NCBI RefSeq assembly: GCF_021155765.1
Contig: NC_060118.1
Coordinates: forward strand, 5,766,001 to 5,830,000
Source: Diprion similis
Lineage: Eukaryota; Arthropoda; Insecta; Hymenoptera; Diprionidae
DNA: 64,000 bases
Direction of reading: 5' to 3'
Shown here: piece by piece, positions 1 through 13,359 of the stretch
How positions within the stretch are numbered: the first letter of the stretch is position 1
Layout: each line of letters begins with the position of its first letter
Position numbers and translations under genes: made by a program
The notes under the pieces: generated by a model
Seen by the model: only the letters and a program-made list of their open reading frames with translations
Told to the model about the DNA's origin: nothing
Databases searched by the model: none

Positions 1-3000
1 TAATGCTTGAATTGTATTAATGATTGATTGCAATTAAGCCTTTGAAAAAAAGTGTCGCCACCGGTGGGCGGGAACCTCGTATTCGAGCATCAATTATGTA
101 ATCATGAAATAGTTAGCAGGAAGCTGGGTATTTCGTATTTGCTAAAACATTTAGGGCGTTTTTTTCATACCAGCATGGCCTTGTAGTCTACGAGGACACT
201 TTTACTACACTCGAATCGATTATCGACTATAAGACCGTCTCGGAAACTGATCAATTTCTTTATCGTAAATTTCCATTACGGCGTTTGGAGCAAGATGATT
301 GTTTTTTAAGGACATGTGAGATTTCTTTTTTATCGACCAAGTATAGTCTCATTCCAACTTTTCGTTACCATTAACAAACTGATGAATGGATCTTTTTCAT
401 TCCAACAAAATATTCCTCTTTCATAATAGAATTCGTAACTTTCATTGATATCCGACAAGTTGTTGAAAAAAAATTTTAATTTTCTATATGCCTGATATTT
501 TCGCGATTCCTAGATTTATTGGTCAATGAAATGTGTACGTGGTCGAAAGACTTTTCATCATTCTGGAAATAATGAGAAATAAAATGAAGCCTCGTAAGAC
601 CATTTTCATGCAATATCAAACTTTTATCGCAATTTTTCAAATTTTCACAAATTGTCCAAACTCGAAAACAAAAGAGCAATACCCTGCTGAAATTAGACCA
701 AATTCCATACACTAATTTATCAATGGTAGTAAAAAATAAGAATCTACCGACTCGGTCGGTAACAAAGGACCGTCACATACCCTTAAGGGATGAATATCGT
801 CCCACATAATTTAAATAGCTGTATAACGTGTTACATAATAAATATAGCACTGTCTAGAGTTTCGTTCAATGCGTAAATTTGCAAGCATCGAAAAAATAAG
901 TATAAATGTGATTCATCTCGCGAGGAAGTCGTTATAGGTATATCACATACATATATAAGATACGTATAATAATAAAATCGGTGACCCGGCATTATGTGCA
1001 CAGTGCAAAGAGAATAGGTCAACTCCCGCCAATGAATGAAATGCTCATGCACATAGGGTATGACAAATTTCTTACTTTACGTACTTAGAGTACGCGCATG
1101 CGTACGTCAACGCCATATTGAATTTTAACAATGGATATTACCAGAAAAGTCGGACATATATTTAAAGACTCCAGTTTCTTCTCCCGAGACACCGACGTGT
1201 CTCAACTTTCCAAACTTCCAAGGATATAACCTCATGTGTGCAATTTTACATATTATTATCAGTATTTCGCTTGGAAACAATATGCACGTAAAAATCTTGT
1301 AGATGTGAATGTATACCTACCCCATCTCTTAAATTCAATTGCAAAAGATCGCCTTCGGAATTCGAAATCTTGACGTAATTCAAATAACGTGAGATGGGGG
1401 GGGGGGGGAAGTCATTTTTTTTTTATTTGTTACACTTCTCCAGAAAGTTTTCCGTTAAACAAAATCCGTGGCTCTAACGGTTCACCGTTTCTATACCTCG
1501 AAAATGAATTTTGTGTAAAATTTAATTTTCGAACGTATTTAGTGACTAAACAGTCAACTTCATGGTAAAAATTGAAAATTACACTTTTGTATAGAATCAA
1601 TTGCTAATGGAATGGCAGAATTTCTTATCTGACTCAGTTTGGAGATTCGATTTGTAAATAAAATTGTACTGAAATCTCTCAATCGACTTATTGCGTTTAA
1701 AAATTTTTTTACCATCCTGATTCTTTTACCTACATAACTCTCAATAAACATATGAATGAAACATTTCACATCATGCTGCATGCAGCAGCACGTTTGCTAT
1801 TTCAAATACCTGATACAACTTCAAATTCGGCACAATATTTCTTCTGAATATGTATATATATATACGTATATTACACATACCTATATACACTTACGAATGT
1901 CGCATATAGATATTATATGTAACGTGTCTTCCACACAATGCCACGCGTCCGATTTGAATCAGAATTGTAAAAGTTGGGTCGTCGATGCAGGAGGCAAGCA
2001 ATCGGGTACGTCGCTCGAGTAGTTTCTTTACTTTTCAAATGGTAAAATTGCCGTGCTATACACGTCAGTTATCGGCGCAAAACAACTTTATTTATTCCGC
2101 AGTTGTATACCTAAGACGTGTGCAGTTAAAAATAAAATATCTTCAACCTTTGAAATCGTTATACACTTTCGTTTATTTATTTCACATTTTTTTTTTTTTT
2201 TTTTCATACCTCGTTTCGTCAGTTTCTTCTAAAAAATTCTCTCTCTTTCTCTTTCTCTTTCTCTTTGATTAAAAAACAAATTTCTTTCCCTATATTTTGA
2301 ATTAAAACTTAGAAAACTGAAAAAAATTTCATCACCCTTTGAAAGTATAAGAAATTCGTACTACCAATTCTATTAAATACACTTTGATTATTTGAAGAAT
2401 AAAATTTTATTTTTTAAATTTCTATTCCAACCTTGAATTTATTATCATACAATAAAAGTGATTCTTAATTTAATAAAAGTTATATTGTTTTACAATGACA
2501 CAACCATGAAAGAACTTAATATCGATTTCAATACCCGAATTATTTTAGGATTATCGTTATAATTATTTATTATTTTAGAAATAATTTATACAATCAAAGA
2601 GTTGAAGAGCGAATCACGATGCTGAGTAGAGATCGGATTGAAACACGTGCGCGGTTCGTTGTTACATACTATGTGAATATATATATAGGAGTCAACAGGA
2701 TTTTGGAGAAAAAGAAAGTCAGTCTTGCACAGAATGCGCAGTTATAGCAAGCATGTAGAGTATCGACATAGGCGATTACACAAGAACGAAGAGAGAGCAA
2801 AACGAAAAAGAAGAGTATAGAAGAAAAAGGTTTATGAGTCGAGAAAAAAAAAAAAAATAAAAATAACATACCTACGAGTTTTGTAACGAATGTAAATTTT
2901 TTTTTACTATGCGCGAATGGAAATGCAAATGCTAATATAAATTTTTAAATCTGGCGCCATTTCTCACACGGCTAAGAGTTGACAATCTATTGAATGACAG

Positions 3001-4689
3001 GTAAATACATACACGATGCAGGTCACACGCACACATTAAAGCCGTTTGAATCTTATTCCCGAAAATTGCCGAGCAAATCCGAATTTTTTGTTTGAAAAGA
3101 TTGATAACAGAAGTAAATTAATTTTGAGGTTAGAGTGTGATTAAAGCGTGAAAACAAAAAATTTTTAATACAAGTTCATTATCAAACTAATGTTTGTTGC
3201 CTTGTTTCATATGATTTTCACAATTTTTATAAGCAAAATATATAAAAGTATTTTTTACAATCAAATTCGCAAAAATATTCGCACAACTTTTACAAATGCA
3301 AATGTTAAGAAATAGGCGAATATTAGCTAATGTCAAATAGGAATGCGAATATTCGTTGTATACGAAATTATATGTATTATTCAAGTGAATCAACTTTCGT
3401 TTTATTCAAATTTCGAAACTAGTTATGCGTGTTTTGTATATTTCATCCAAAAAAAGAGAGATTTTTTTATCTCTACCTAAACCGGCGAAGTATTGCATGT
3501 ATTAAAAGCTTCTTATTTCTTTATTTAATACACATAATAATCTACCTGCCAACGACCTAATCATAAAAAAAGAACGTCATGCTCCGTTGATGCGTTGTGA
3601 TTTCAGAGCAAGATGCAGCAAAAATTACAGAGAGAGAGTGAGAGAAGAAAAGACAAGCTTTCAGATGCACGAGAAACGTGTTCCATGATTCACCACACCA
3701 CTTAGATTTTATGCAGATCAATATTTTTACTACTTTGAAACTCTTTATCACTCACAATCAAATTATTTGAAGTTTAAGTTTTCATTTTAATCACACTAAA
3801 TCCGCCACATCGATAAACCTACTAATACTTTTTAATAAAGATGAAGTTACCTAGTATTATACATATATATATATATATATAAAATTTGATAAGTACTCAT
3901 CGTACGACCATCTCACAATACGATGAATAAAAAGTATCAATTTTTTAACTTTTTAACACTAATTTTCAGTATTACGTCATCAAAGTTTTACACACTCCGA
4001 TTATTTCGGTTCAAATTGTTGATGAATAAAAGTATCGATCGTAAAAAACGTTACATCGCTTATTATAACAATTATTCATATATTCCTTATAATTTATAAA
4101 AACCTACATACATATAGGTATGTACATGTATACCTATATCGTGCAGACGTCAACTTTCTTGTGATGTTTGTAGAATAATGTGAGTGCATCATGAGACCGG
4201 TACCTTATAGTATAAGTAGTATCCATCTATATATCTATCTGTACATGCGTAGGCATCTCTTACGTAAATACTCGTCCAAAAATATCCCCCCCCTCCCACC
4301 CTCCCTCCCGCCCCTGTCACAGATTTCTCCTTCTCGCCATCTCTCGATACCCTATTTCTCTATCTTTGTCGTGAATGAAAAAGAAAAAACGTTTAATTTC
4401 TATTTCATGTTTGACAATGAGGGGGGAAAAAATTTTTAGCGTTGTTTTAAAATTTTAAGGTTTGTTATTATATAGTCAGAAGCAAAAAGTGTGCATGATG
4501 CATGGTTGCTTACGGTAGTTGGATGGATGGATGGATGGTTGGATTGACGAATGTATGTAGCAGCAGCTGAATGGCTTAACAGTTTTTGAAAGACGTCATC
4601 GGCCTGCCACTGTTTCGAATCCAACGTTCACGATAGTGGAGAGTCGAAAGAAGTCCAAGTGAAAAAAAGTCTCTCAGGATAAAATTCGT
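1..4689. other. Gene-free AT-rich stretch
   Basis: I see no coding region here: open frames are short and show no recognisable domain or splice-linked partner. It holds simple-sequence tracts only: a run of 13 G at 1396-1408, CTCTTT-type pyrimidine repeats near 2240-2265, an (AT)n tract near 3863-3881, and a GGAT tetranucleotide tract near 4520-4540. It may be intergenic or part of a very long intron of a gene outside the window. Confidence 0.6.
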
Positions 4690-5339
4690 CGAGTGAGAGT
4701 TGAGGAAGAGACACGCGCTACACTACACTCTCTCCTCAGCTCCTTCATCATCTGTCTTTTATTTTTCTTACGTTATACTCTCCTCATATACGGCGAATTC
4801 CACACACTTTTTACAATACCCAGATTATACGACCCATGTACTACTACCGGCTTACAAACCGAATCGACTGTCCGACTATAATTGTGAACGAACGATTTAC
4901 GGCTCAGACCCGGTGGCTCACCTGCCAACTGCCAACTTCTTCCAACTGCTAAGTAACTAATGGACGAATGGACGAAGCCAGTGAGCGATCGTTCGGTACG
5001 GCGCAGCACGGTGCATAGCACACTACACGACACGTCAAAAGCTGGGCTACAATGTTTGGGTGAATCGGGATGGATGTAGGAGGAGGAGGAAAAGCAGGAG
5101 GAGGAGGAGAAGTGGCCGCAAGTCCTCCCCGATTGTCTCCCCTCCAATACCGATCGCCGGAGATCGCTTGGTTCCGGAAGTGTTCGGGGTACCGAACCCA
5201 TGCTCACCATGTACATGTAGTAACGACGTCTCATTGGCTGTACCCCATGACTCGTCAGGACATCATGTTCATGGGCCATGTCCTGATGGCCTCGATTCTC
5301 TCGAGGAAGTTGGGTTTGTGTGATGTATGGAGGGTGAAG
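4690..5339 (+). other. GC-richer block, candidate first exon/promoter
   Basis: This block stands out from its AT-rich surroundings by base composition, with GGA and CGG-rich stretches near 5068-5115. An open frame runs from an ATG at 5070 to 5390 and contains a strong splice donor (AAG|GTAAGG) with the exon side ending at 5339, so a spliced first exon is conceivable. The 5070 frame starts with a glycine-rich run and continues with several Met and His residues; I recognise no domain. An open frame of similar length also exists on the opposite strand (4773-5279), so coding status is uncertain. It could be a non-coding 5' exon and promoter of a gene whose body lies elsewhere. Confidence 0.25.
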
Positions 5340-5889
5340 GTAAGGAAGGAGGAAACCTTGCGTAGGATAAAGTACCTACAATTAAGATGATGTTGCTGTA
5401 GCACAATTTCCACGGAAGCGTAAATCAGATTGAAGTCTTATTACTTGTTAGCGTTATTTTGGTGACTTGTTGAAGCACTATTTGTCGCTTTTTGGTGGAC
5501 AATCTTTCAGTTGAAAACCCATGCGAAATACTTCTCCTTACCTCTATCTTCCATAGTGTGATGAATAGACGGCTGAAAAGTGGGTGAAGTAGGAATCTAG
5601 ATTGTAAAAAATTGACCAAAAGTGCCCGGTGTGGACAATTTTTGTGATCGATTCAGAACTTGAACATCAGATGATGTTAGATTGATGATAAGTAGCATTA
5701 TATTGACATCAAATAACGTTGGATCGACGCCGAAGAATATTCTATAGATTTCCACACTGCATTTTTTTTACAGAGTATCAGTCCCGACATCCCATTTTTC
5801 AAAATTCGATTAAGGTTTTTTTATTCGAAAGTATGAAGACCGAGCTTCATTCACGTACTTTGTTCTAATAGGATCAATTTATAGGAAGC

Positions 5890-5985
5890 AATGGTATTGC
5901 CAATAACGTCGACTTTGTTTAGCGGTTGGACGATATCTCGAAAATAGCTTGACCGATTTACTTAAATTCTGGAAAATGAGGCTGA
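5890..5985 (+). repeat. Dispersed repeat family, copy 1
   Basis: This segment resembles segments at 47497-47605, 56171-56285 and 63043-63115, plus an inverted copy at 63353-63448. Shared landmarks in order are ATTG(A/C)CAATAAC, a GTCAAC/GTCGAC block, then ATATCTC(G/A)AAAA and GATTTACTT. It carries no coding capacity and is probably a fragment of a transposable-element family. Confidence 0.5.
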
Positions 5986-6746
5986 AGCTAGCCGACGATT
6001 CAGAGAAAGTTCTTTAAAATAAATTTCCATGATCAAACTATTTGAATCATCAGTCAAGTATCAGTAATGTTAAGTCGCCATCGATTCGAGTGGTTTTTCC
6101 GTGGAAATCGCTGCATGGAAGAACTTTTTGGGAATCGGCTGGTCCGTACCAAAATCATTGGTGGAAACAGTATTCTCGAAATAGATAGTTCACAAATCTT
6201 CTTTCCCGTTATCTCGGTGTTTTTTCAATTACCATTTCAACCACATGTGTGGCAATTTTGGAAACACTAAAGCATATGCAACTGATTTTCATTCAATTTA
6301 TGGGTTATGATACACTATTGAAACTGAATTAGATATTTTTTGTAATACGACATCCATTTTCCTAAGTTTTCTGCGTCAACCTACTAACAAAATCATACTT
6401 CCGTCAAGCCCTCCCCCCTCTGCCCCTCCTCCACAAAATTTTTGAAATCAGAATATTTTTCGACGTAGATCATTCGTTTGTTATTTGCTTATTATTACTC
6501 ATATATTTTCTTCATTTGCTCGTCATTTTGCAACGTGAAAAAAAATCAAAAAAATCGACCTAATCCTTTGGACTTGAAAACAGTCAGCCTTGAGAAAAGT
6601 GCTATTCTTGTTCATTTTGGTAAGCCTTCAATCAATTTTTTTTTAATTTTAACCTCAAAAAAGAACGACCAAACCGAAAGAAAAGACGAGCAATCACGAG
6701 CAAACGATCCGCGTTGGAAAAAATTCAAGTATTGGTGATTGGGGGC

Positions 6747-6767
6747 GGGGGGGGGGGGGGGGGGGGG
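6747..6767. repeat. Poly-G run of 21
   Basis: Twenty-one consecutive G residues follow a GGGGGC block. The exact length of such a run is prone to sequencing error. Confidence 0.9.
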
Positions 6768-6875
6768 TCACAATTATACGCACTATCATTTACCAAAATT
6801 TGAGGAAATCTGATTCGCTCAGAAAAAGTAAAACGTGTAAAATCCAATTTTGCCATATTTGACGGAGGGGCAACA

Positions 6876-7795
6876 TTAGGGTGGTCCTTGATTAGGGTAC
6901 GGACTAATCATTTCAAATTCGCCGCTCCCCCTTTCCTCCCAAATCTACTCAAAATGATACAAAAATAGTTGCCAATTTTTTTTCAGATTTTTATCTCAAC
7001 TCTTATACTGTCCCAGAAGGCTTTTACTTCACCATAAGAATAACACAGGATTTTTTGACCACTTTACAGTTTATTTATTTTTCTCCAGTATATATTTTGC
7101 ATGGGAAGAAACTGAATCAAACGGGGATTTGTCAAGTATAAGTAGCTTTTTCCGAAGATATTTTTTTTCTGATACCTTTATTATTTTTCTCAGTCATTTC
7201 CAGTGGATTTTAGGTAAACGATGCTTACAAAATTTTTTCATCATATATATGGTGAATGTAACAAATGACATTGATGTAAAATTGATTTTGTAAGAATTTG
7301 TTTCGGCAATTACATCGTTAAAAAAGTTGTTTCCATAATATGTTCTGCCAAAAATGATCGTATTTGTGGCAAACGCCTCGTCTTTAATCTTTTTCATCGT
7401 GACTGGATCATCCATGATCTTTGATCCACTGATACGTACACCTGAAATGCGGTTTTTACAATTTGTAGCTAAAATCCATTTCAAATTATCGAAAAATAGA
7501 GGTATTTAAAGAAATAAAAATTTCTTGGAAAGAGCTAGTTATACTTGACAAATTTCCGTTGGAATTAGATTTTTTCCACGCAAATTAGCGGTGAAAAAAA
7601 ATAAAGTATAAAGTGATTACAAAATCCGATGTCATTCCTATGGCGGAACGAAAGCCTCGTGGGACAGCAGAAGGAGTTGAGATAAAAATCTGAAAAAAAT
7701 TCGTAATTGTTTTTGAATTATTTGAGCTCGATTTGGGGAGGAGTGAACCTGAAAAAATCTTTAACACCCCATTTAAGGTGCACCCTAGTTTTTGC
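6876..7795. mobile_element. Long fold-back element with ~300-bp inverted arms
   Basis: The left arm (about 6876-7210) and the reverse complement of the right arm (about 7465-7795) align over roughly 300 bp. Matching landmarks in the same order are AGGGTG at the outer ends, CAGATTTTTATCTCAACTC, CTGTCCCA then GAGGCTTT or GAAGGCTTT, GTCAAGTATAA(G/C)TAGCT, and TGGATTTTAG toward the centre. A centre of about 250 bp separates the arms. A 96-codon open frame on the minus strand fills the centre but matches no family I know. This is the structure of a non-autonomous fold-back or long-TIR DNA transposon; the superfamily is not identifiable by eye. Confidence 0.75.
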
Positions 7796-9022
7796 AAACA
7801 ACCATTATTATATTATTAGCTCCTATTGCTAAGGAATATGCTGTATCATTATGTCATCGTTAATATGGTAATAACATAGGCATTAGGTTCTTGCATGATC
7901 TATTTACTGAGGATTGAAACTGTTATAGGGAAGATTATTTTCAGTATTTAACCACTCTTAAGAGGATAAAAATAGTTTAATAAATACTCAAGTTCAATCA
8001 CTATGACCATTAGTTTTTATTCGTTTGATAGACTATAGAAATTATGAACGACCATCGAAGATGCTTTTTACATGTTACAAATAGTGAAAGAGACAGAAAG
8101 AGAGAGATAGAGAAAAAAGAAAATATATAACTGAAGCTTCATAATTCGGTTGTGCAATTTAACTTTGGCCTCTATATCGGTATTCAATTTTTATCTCTTC
8201 GGAAGAATCCGAGGCCGGAGGCTATTCATAGGATATAGTTGTAATGTGTGTATCCTTATATCCAGAGAGGAAAACCACGAGAGTTCAATTCGCAATGAAG
8301 TTATAGGAGTTTACTGTCAACGACAAATATGGTAAAATCAATTTTATTATAACAGCATTCACATCATGAAGAAAATAAACTTGAGTTTTCTGTACGCAAA
8401 ATTATGGTGGTTCTTTGGTAACTCCGGAGTCAGTAGAACATCTTTCTGGGAAGTGTATAATTTACATTAAAGTTGTTGGAACAGTACGTGAAAATAAAAT
8501 TTATCATCAACGTTTTCATCTCCATTTTTTTTATTATTAGCATTAAATCAATCCAGGTTATGTGAAAATACGATTCACGATATTCAAATTACGCGCCATA
8601 TCATCGGATCCCGGACGCGAAATTCCTAACCTATAATAAACCATCGTTTTTATCATTAAAAATCGTTTCGAAACGGTCGACAACGTCTCCTTTTCAACAT
8701 ATGGTTGGAAAAATCATTATTCCAACAACCGTTATTTCGTTTTTTATCAAGGTCAATGGATTTTGAGAAATAATTGTGATAGCATTGCCGTTGAAAAAAC
8801 TCGAAACGGCCAAAAGTGCTAGATTAAAAATCCAATTTTCAAAAGGGTCGTTTTGGAGTTTTTGACTGGTAACCTGGTCTCATATTCAACGAGGGGATTC
8901 AGTTGGTTCCTATTAACATCAGTCCAAGTATCATTTTTTAATGCGCATGCGCTACATTCCGAAAGCAATTGTTTGGCAGGGTGACCAACCGTCATAGAAC
9001 ACATTTTGCCGCAATGTATTGG

Positions 9023-9097
9023 TATAACCTCAAGAATTTTGACAGTTGTCAGTTGAGTACAATTGCTACCAAAAACTGTCAAATTTTTGAGGTTATA
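9023..9097. repeat. Short inverted repeat (24-bp arms)
   Basis: Arms at 9023-9047 and 9074-9097 pair as TATAACCTCAA...TTTGACAGTT with its reverse complement, with a 26-bp spacer and a few mismatches. It may be a very small MITE or a structured RNA stem; no function is visible. Confidence 0.5.
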
Positions 9098-9347
9098 TAC
9101 ATCACGGCTGACTTTATACTTTATATCTAAAGAAATTAGAGTTCATTCAAAGAAAAAAGAAGTTGTTTCCTAATCAAGAAATGTAGTCATTTAGGCCAAA
9201 ATCTGAAGTTAATTTGAAGATCTTTGACGAAATCTCTTAATATCGTCTGTGAAATCGAAACAACAGACTAAAAATCAACCAAGTTGTGAGATTCCTGAGA
9301 AAATATGCAAGAATTTTCAAAGGTGCTTATTTGAAAAGTTTGTGATC

Positions 9348-9946
9348 TTAAGGTGCCGCTGACCTGACTTGAAAATATCAAATCGTGACGTCATAAATAC
9401 GTGCAGCGCCTCTGAACGTTGAACGGTGAACTAAGGCCGCTAATTTCATTGGCTTGTTCTGTTAGATCCAACCAATGATGTCAGTTACAGATCGAAACAT
9501 ACTTCTTGTGGACCATAAACGGGCTGCTGTCATATGAAAAACGCGTATACGAATCGAGCCATGTTTACAAAAAAATAACTGATAGTATAAGTTTTCCCGG
9601 ATAACGTGTGTGCTTTTGTACGTGTGAATCTCCCTGGCGAGGGTGAGAGAAATTGTGGAACAGTGCAATCAGTTAATATTCAACATGCGGTAGCTCCGAT
9701 CGGCCATGTTTGTTGTCGCGTGATTTTATTCACTTCATCATTCTTTATTATAAACATTATCAGCTATTTGCCTGAGCAGTGACTGAGATTCACACGTACA
9801 CTATTATTCAAGCTACGATTTAAAATATTTCCGAGTAAGATTCATACTCTCGTTATCACAGGATTCGTATAGGCTTTTTCACCCAATTTCCCCGCTTCTG
9901 ACGTCACGAAATATATATATGACATGCCAGGTCAGCGGGGCCTCAA
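9348..9946. mobile_element. MITE-like element with imperfect terminal inverted repeats
   Basis: The left end at 9348-9368 and the reverse complement of the right end at 9926-9946 share GCTGACCTG within a 21-bp imperfect terminal repeat (TTAAGGTGCC... against TTGAGGCCCC...). The ~600 bp between them is non-coding. I read this as a non-autonomous DNA transposon copy. Confidence 0.5.
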
Positions 9947-10666
9947 ATATTAAAAAAAGACATGTTATATAAGTAAAAGTTCCTAATATCTTTACACTTA
10001 CAATTCAGATTGTAGGATATAAATTACCTGTCTGTGTTATCTGTAGTTATCTATAATTTTTATGTTATTAAGCGAAAACATTAAATATATTATGTATTTC
10101 TGTACTTATTGAGTTTTAATACCGTCAAACATCACTCTTAAAAATGAGAAATATGAAGAATTATTATCGTGCCATCTAAATAATAGTTGTTTTGGCGACA
10201 TTCAAAGAAATATTCGTCTGATAGGTTGGCAACCCTGCGGCGGATCATGCGGTCGTTAGAAATCACTCTATGTACCGAGCGAAAGATGGTAATCAAGAAT
10301 TGTAAACGTTGCCACAATAAATTACCATACATCGCATTTTTTAGTGGTTGCACACTACACGGACCCCTAATTATAGGCAAGTCGAGGTACAAGTCCACTA
10401 CTTTTTGTTACCACTGCATCAGTTATATCATTTAAGAATATACAAATATCTAAATTGTACAATCAATCATCGTCGTTGTATTTTTCCACGGTATAAATAA
10501 TGACCTCATTAGCTTGTGTATTATTGTATATTATTCTGGAACTATCATTTCGGTCTTTCAATAAATTCACCGATAATCAACCGAGAGCGTCAAATCGTTC
10601 GAATTTTATTGGCTGACAGTTACCGCCTGATTAAGCAGCCGACGCGATACCAATCGCGACTGTCAC

Positions 10667-10716
10667 AAAATATCCCTAGGAGCCCACCCTTGGCTGTGGG
10701 TTCCTAGGGATATTTT
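10667..10716. repeat. Near-perfect 50-bp hairpin
   Basis: Arms of 21 bp (10667-10687 and 10696-10716) pair with a single mismatch around an 8-base loop; both arms contain ATATCCCTAGGA/TCCTAGGGATAT. It could be a tiny palindromic MITE, a recombination palindrome or a structured RNA. The stem is too perfect and too short for a confident pre-miRNA call. Confidence 0.6.
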
Positions 10717-13359
10717 CTAAGTTCGAAGTGATTACAAACAATTTTAAAACGTTTACAAACGGTTTCAAACTAATTTCAAAGAGTTTCATGCGATTTCGAA
10801 GCGCTTACAATCAAAATTGGTTGTGGACCTTCAACGAGTAAATACCTAGCCCCTGAGTTTTTGCACAATATCGTGCACGAACTTACAAATTCCATATAGA
10901 TTTCTAGCCCAAATTTCAAGTTCAGCCCGGGATATTCAAAAGTCTTTTTAAACAACTGACAGGAACCTCGAAGAAACACTTATTTACTGTCGAAATCCCG
11001 ATCGTGAGATGAAAGAAAATTTTTCGTACACAACACACCATGGATAACGGAGAAGAAGACTCAATGCATCTGGAATAATAATGTACTAGGAAGCGTTTAG
11101 GCTATCTATACACGACTCTTTCGAATATTGGAACAAAAGTTACAATCACAAGCAGTATGTAATGCGTAATGTGTGCGAAGGAAATCCCCAGACTTAAATT
11201 GATCGCAAACGAGGCATCAAGACATCAGCATTACCGACTAAACCAGCTATATTCATAGGACGCAGGGCCAATTGGTGAAACAATTCAGGCACATTATTTC
11301 CTCGAATTATTAGGAATCGCATGGGTACGACTATGCGTCAATGTTATGGGGTCGTGGAAGTTCTTCACCATGTTACATATCTACGTTAATTTATTCTCGG
11401 AAGAGAATATAACGATGATCGTATTATAATTTATAATTTATACACATTGTCAAGTCAAGACAGTCGCAGTTTGTCCCATTAATACACCGCATATAATAAA
11501 ACTATAGGAATAGCGCTGCAGCGAAGGAATGACGTCACAGGCAAGGTTTCTCCGGTATGCCTACATAACATATCCCACCATACCTACTCCCATGTACTTT
11601 TTATGCGAGGCATATATTTGCGAACGTGCTTAACATTTCATATATGATTTACACTCTGCTTTGAAAAATCGTGTGACGTGTTATCATGTATATCACATTC
11701 TACGTTATTCAAGTTTGCTTAGATTAGAAGCATGTATAACCTAACTATCGGGAATTATTTTTTAAATCGGATAAAACTTTTAGGTTATACCTACTTTTGA
11801 TATGCTTCATTTGTTTTTCTTCTGTGATTCTATACATCTATAGTAATCAGCCATCGTGATACGTTACCGTACTGTGATATTATCAATATAAAATTATTTA
11901 TTTTCTCCTGTTGAAAAATAAGATTCAAGTAATTAAGATATGTAAATTAAACTTTTTACCAAACGAAATGTTCAAACTAGTTTTTCTCAAAAGTATATTT
12001 TTCAATACCGTATTCACGACATCTCGAGCTGTAATAGATCGATCAGCTTGACATTTGGTAAACATATTCAAAGGAACAGTATTTCCGTCAAGATAGTCTT
12101 GTTTGTTTTTCTGACGAAAAAAGACAAATTTTTAACCAAGTATCATTATGGACTGATCAGTTGTTATATTTCGATTTGTTTAGTTGAATATAAATTTCAT
12201 AGAATATCAGTGTTTAAAAAAAAGATAATAATCCGTCCAGTGAGAAATCAATTACTATAAAATTAAATAACCTAAATTATAATTATAAACAAATTATTAT
12301 GAAATTTGTAATTGAGTGAAATATACTTTGTAAGATTGGAAATAAAAAAAAAAAATCGTGTCTCATAAAAAGTGTTGTTCTTTCAACTGAAAACGATCAC
12401 ATTCAAATAAATAGTGAGAATCTAATGAGTAATCGTTCCACATACATTTTATTACGAATAAAAAAACCAACACTTCTGAGAATATTTTGCGCAGCAGAAT
12501 GAAAGGAACCATCGCGATGAAAGATGTTTTTTTTTTTTTTTCTTTTTGCAGAAAATTGAAAAAGTTAATGATTTCTGTGAGATACAATTTGTTCACACTT
12601 TTTATGTTTCCATAATTAAAGATGAACAATATCATACAATTGACTATTTCGAATAGCTCTTAACGTTTCTGAGTCATATGGGTAATTGTCAATGTAATTT
12701 TTTAATAATGAATAAAGTAAAAAATTCGATCCTAAAATCACATCCAACTTAAAAAATAATGCTGTTCCGTGTATATAGTTAGTTGGCTGATGAGTAAAGG
12801 GAATTTGTGAACTTCGCTGCAAAAAAATATTTGAAGTAATTTTCAAAATGACCTTTTTTAAAATTATCAAAAAATTCTCTGAAACTGTATTTTCTATTCC
12901 AAACATTTTAAAACCGAGCCCATGATGGGCCGATTTTTTTCCATTTTTTTGTTCAACACTGAATTTTTTTGGTTAACTAACAACCTTGAGCGGTTAGAAA
13001 ATTCCTGAAAATTTTTCAAAACTTCTATTTTTCACTAACAATAAAAACATTTCTAGACCGGTTCCATTATGCAGCTATATTCATCTAATTTTTTTTTTTT
13101 TTTTTTTTTTTTTGCACATTCAACTTTTTTCATCACATTCAGAGTTGAAATTCCGGGAACATCTTATTTAAGACACAAACTGATCCGCTGGCCACTATGA
13201 GCAGGAAAAAAAATCGTTTACAAACAATTACTCACCATAATTTCGATAAAAAGAAACAAAAAAAAAATGAAAAATCAAATACGCCCGATCTTTCACTCAA
13301 CCGAAAATGCCCATCTTTCGTCAGAATTTTGGTTTCTACGAAAACTAACTATTTCAGGT

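Noticed and set aside
4773-5279. 168-codon minus-strand open frame
   Set aside because: Length is explained by the locally higher GC content; composition is Ser/Arg/Val-rich without a domain and it overlaps an equally open plus-strand frame.
7194-7484. 96-codon minus-strand open frame in the centre of the fold-back element
   Set aside because: No domain seen and both ends derive from the inverted arms, so it is more likely chance than a transposase.
8740-8790. Sixth copy of the karst-intron repeat family (inverted)
   Set aside because: Only a loose match around a CACAATTATTTCTCAAAA-like block when reversed; too weak to claim.
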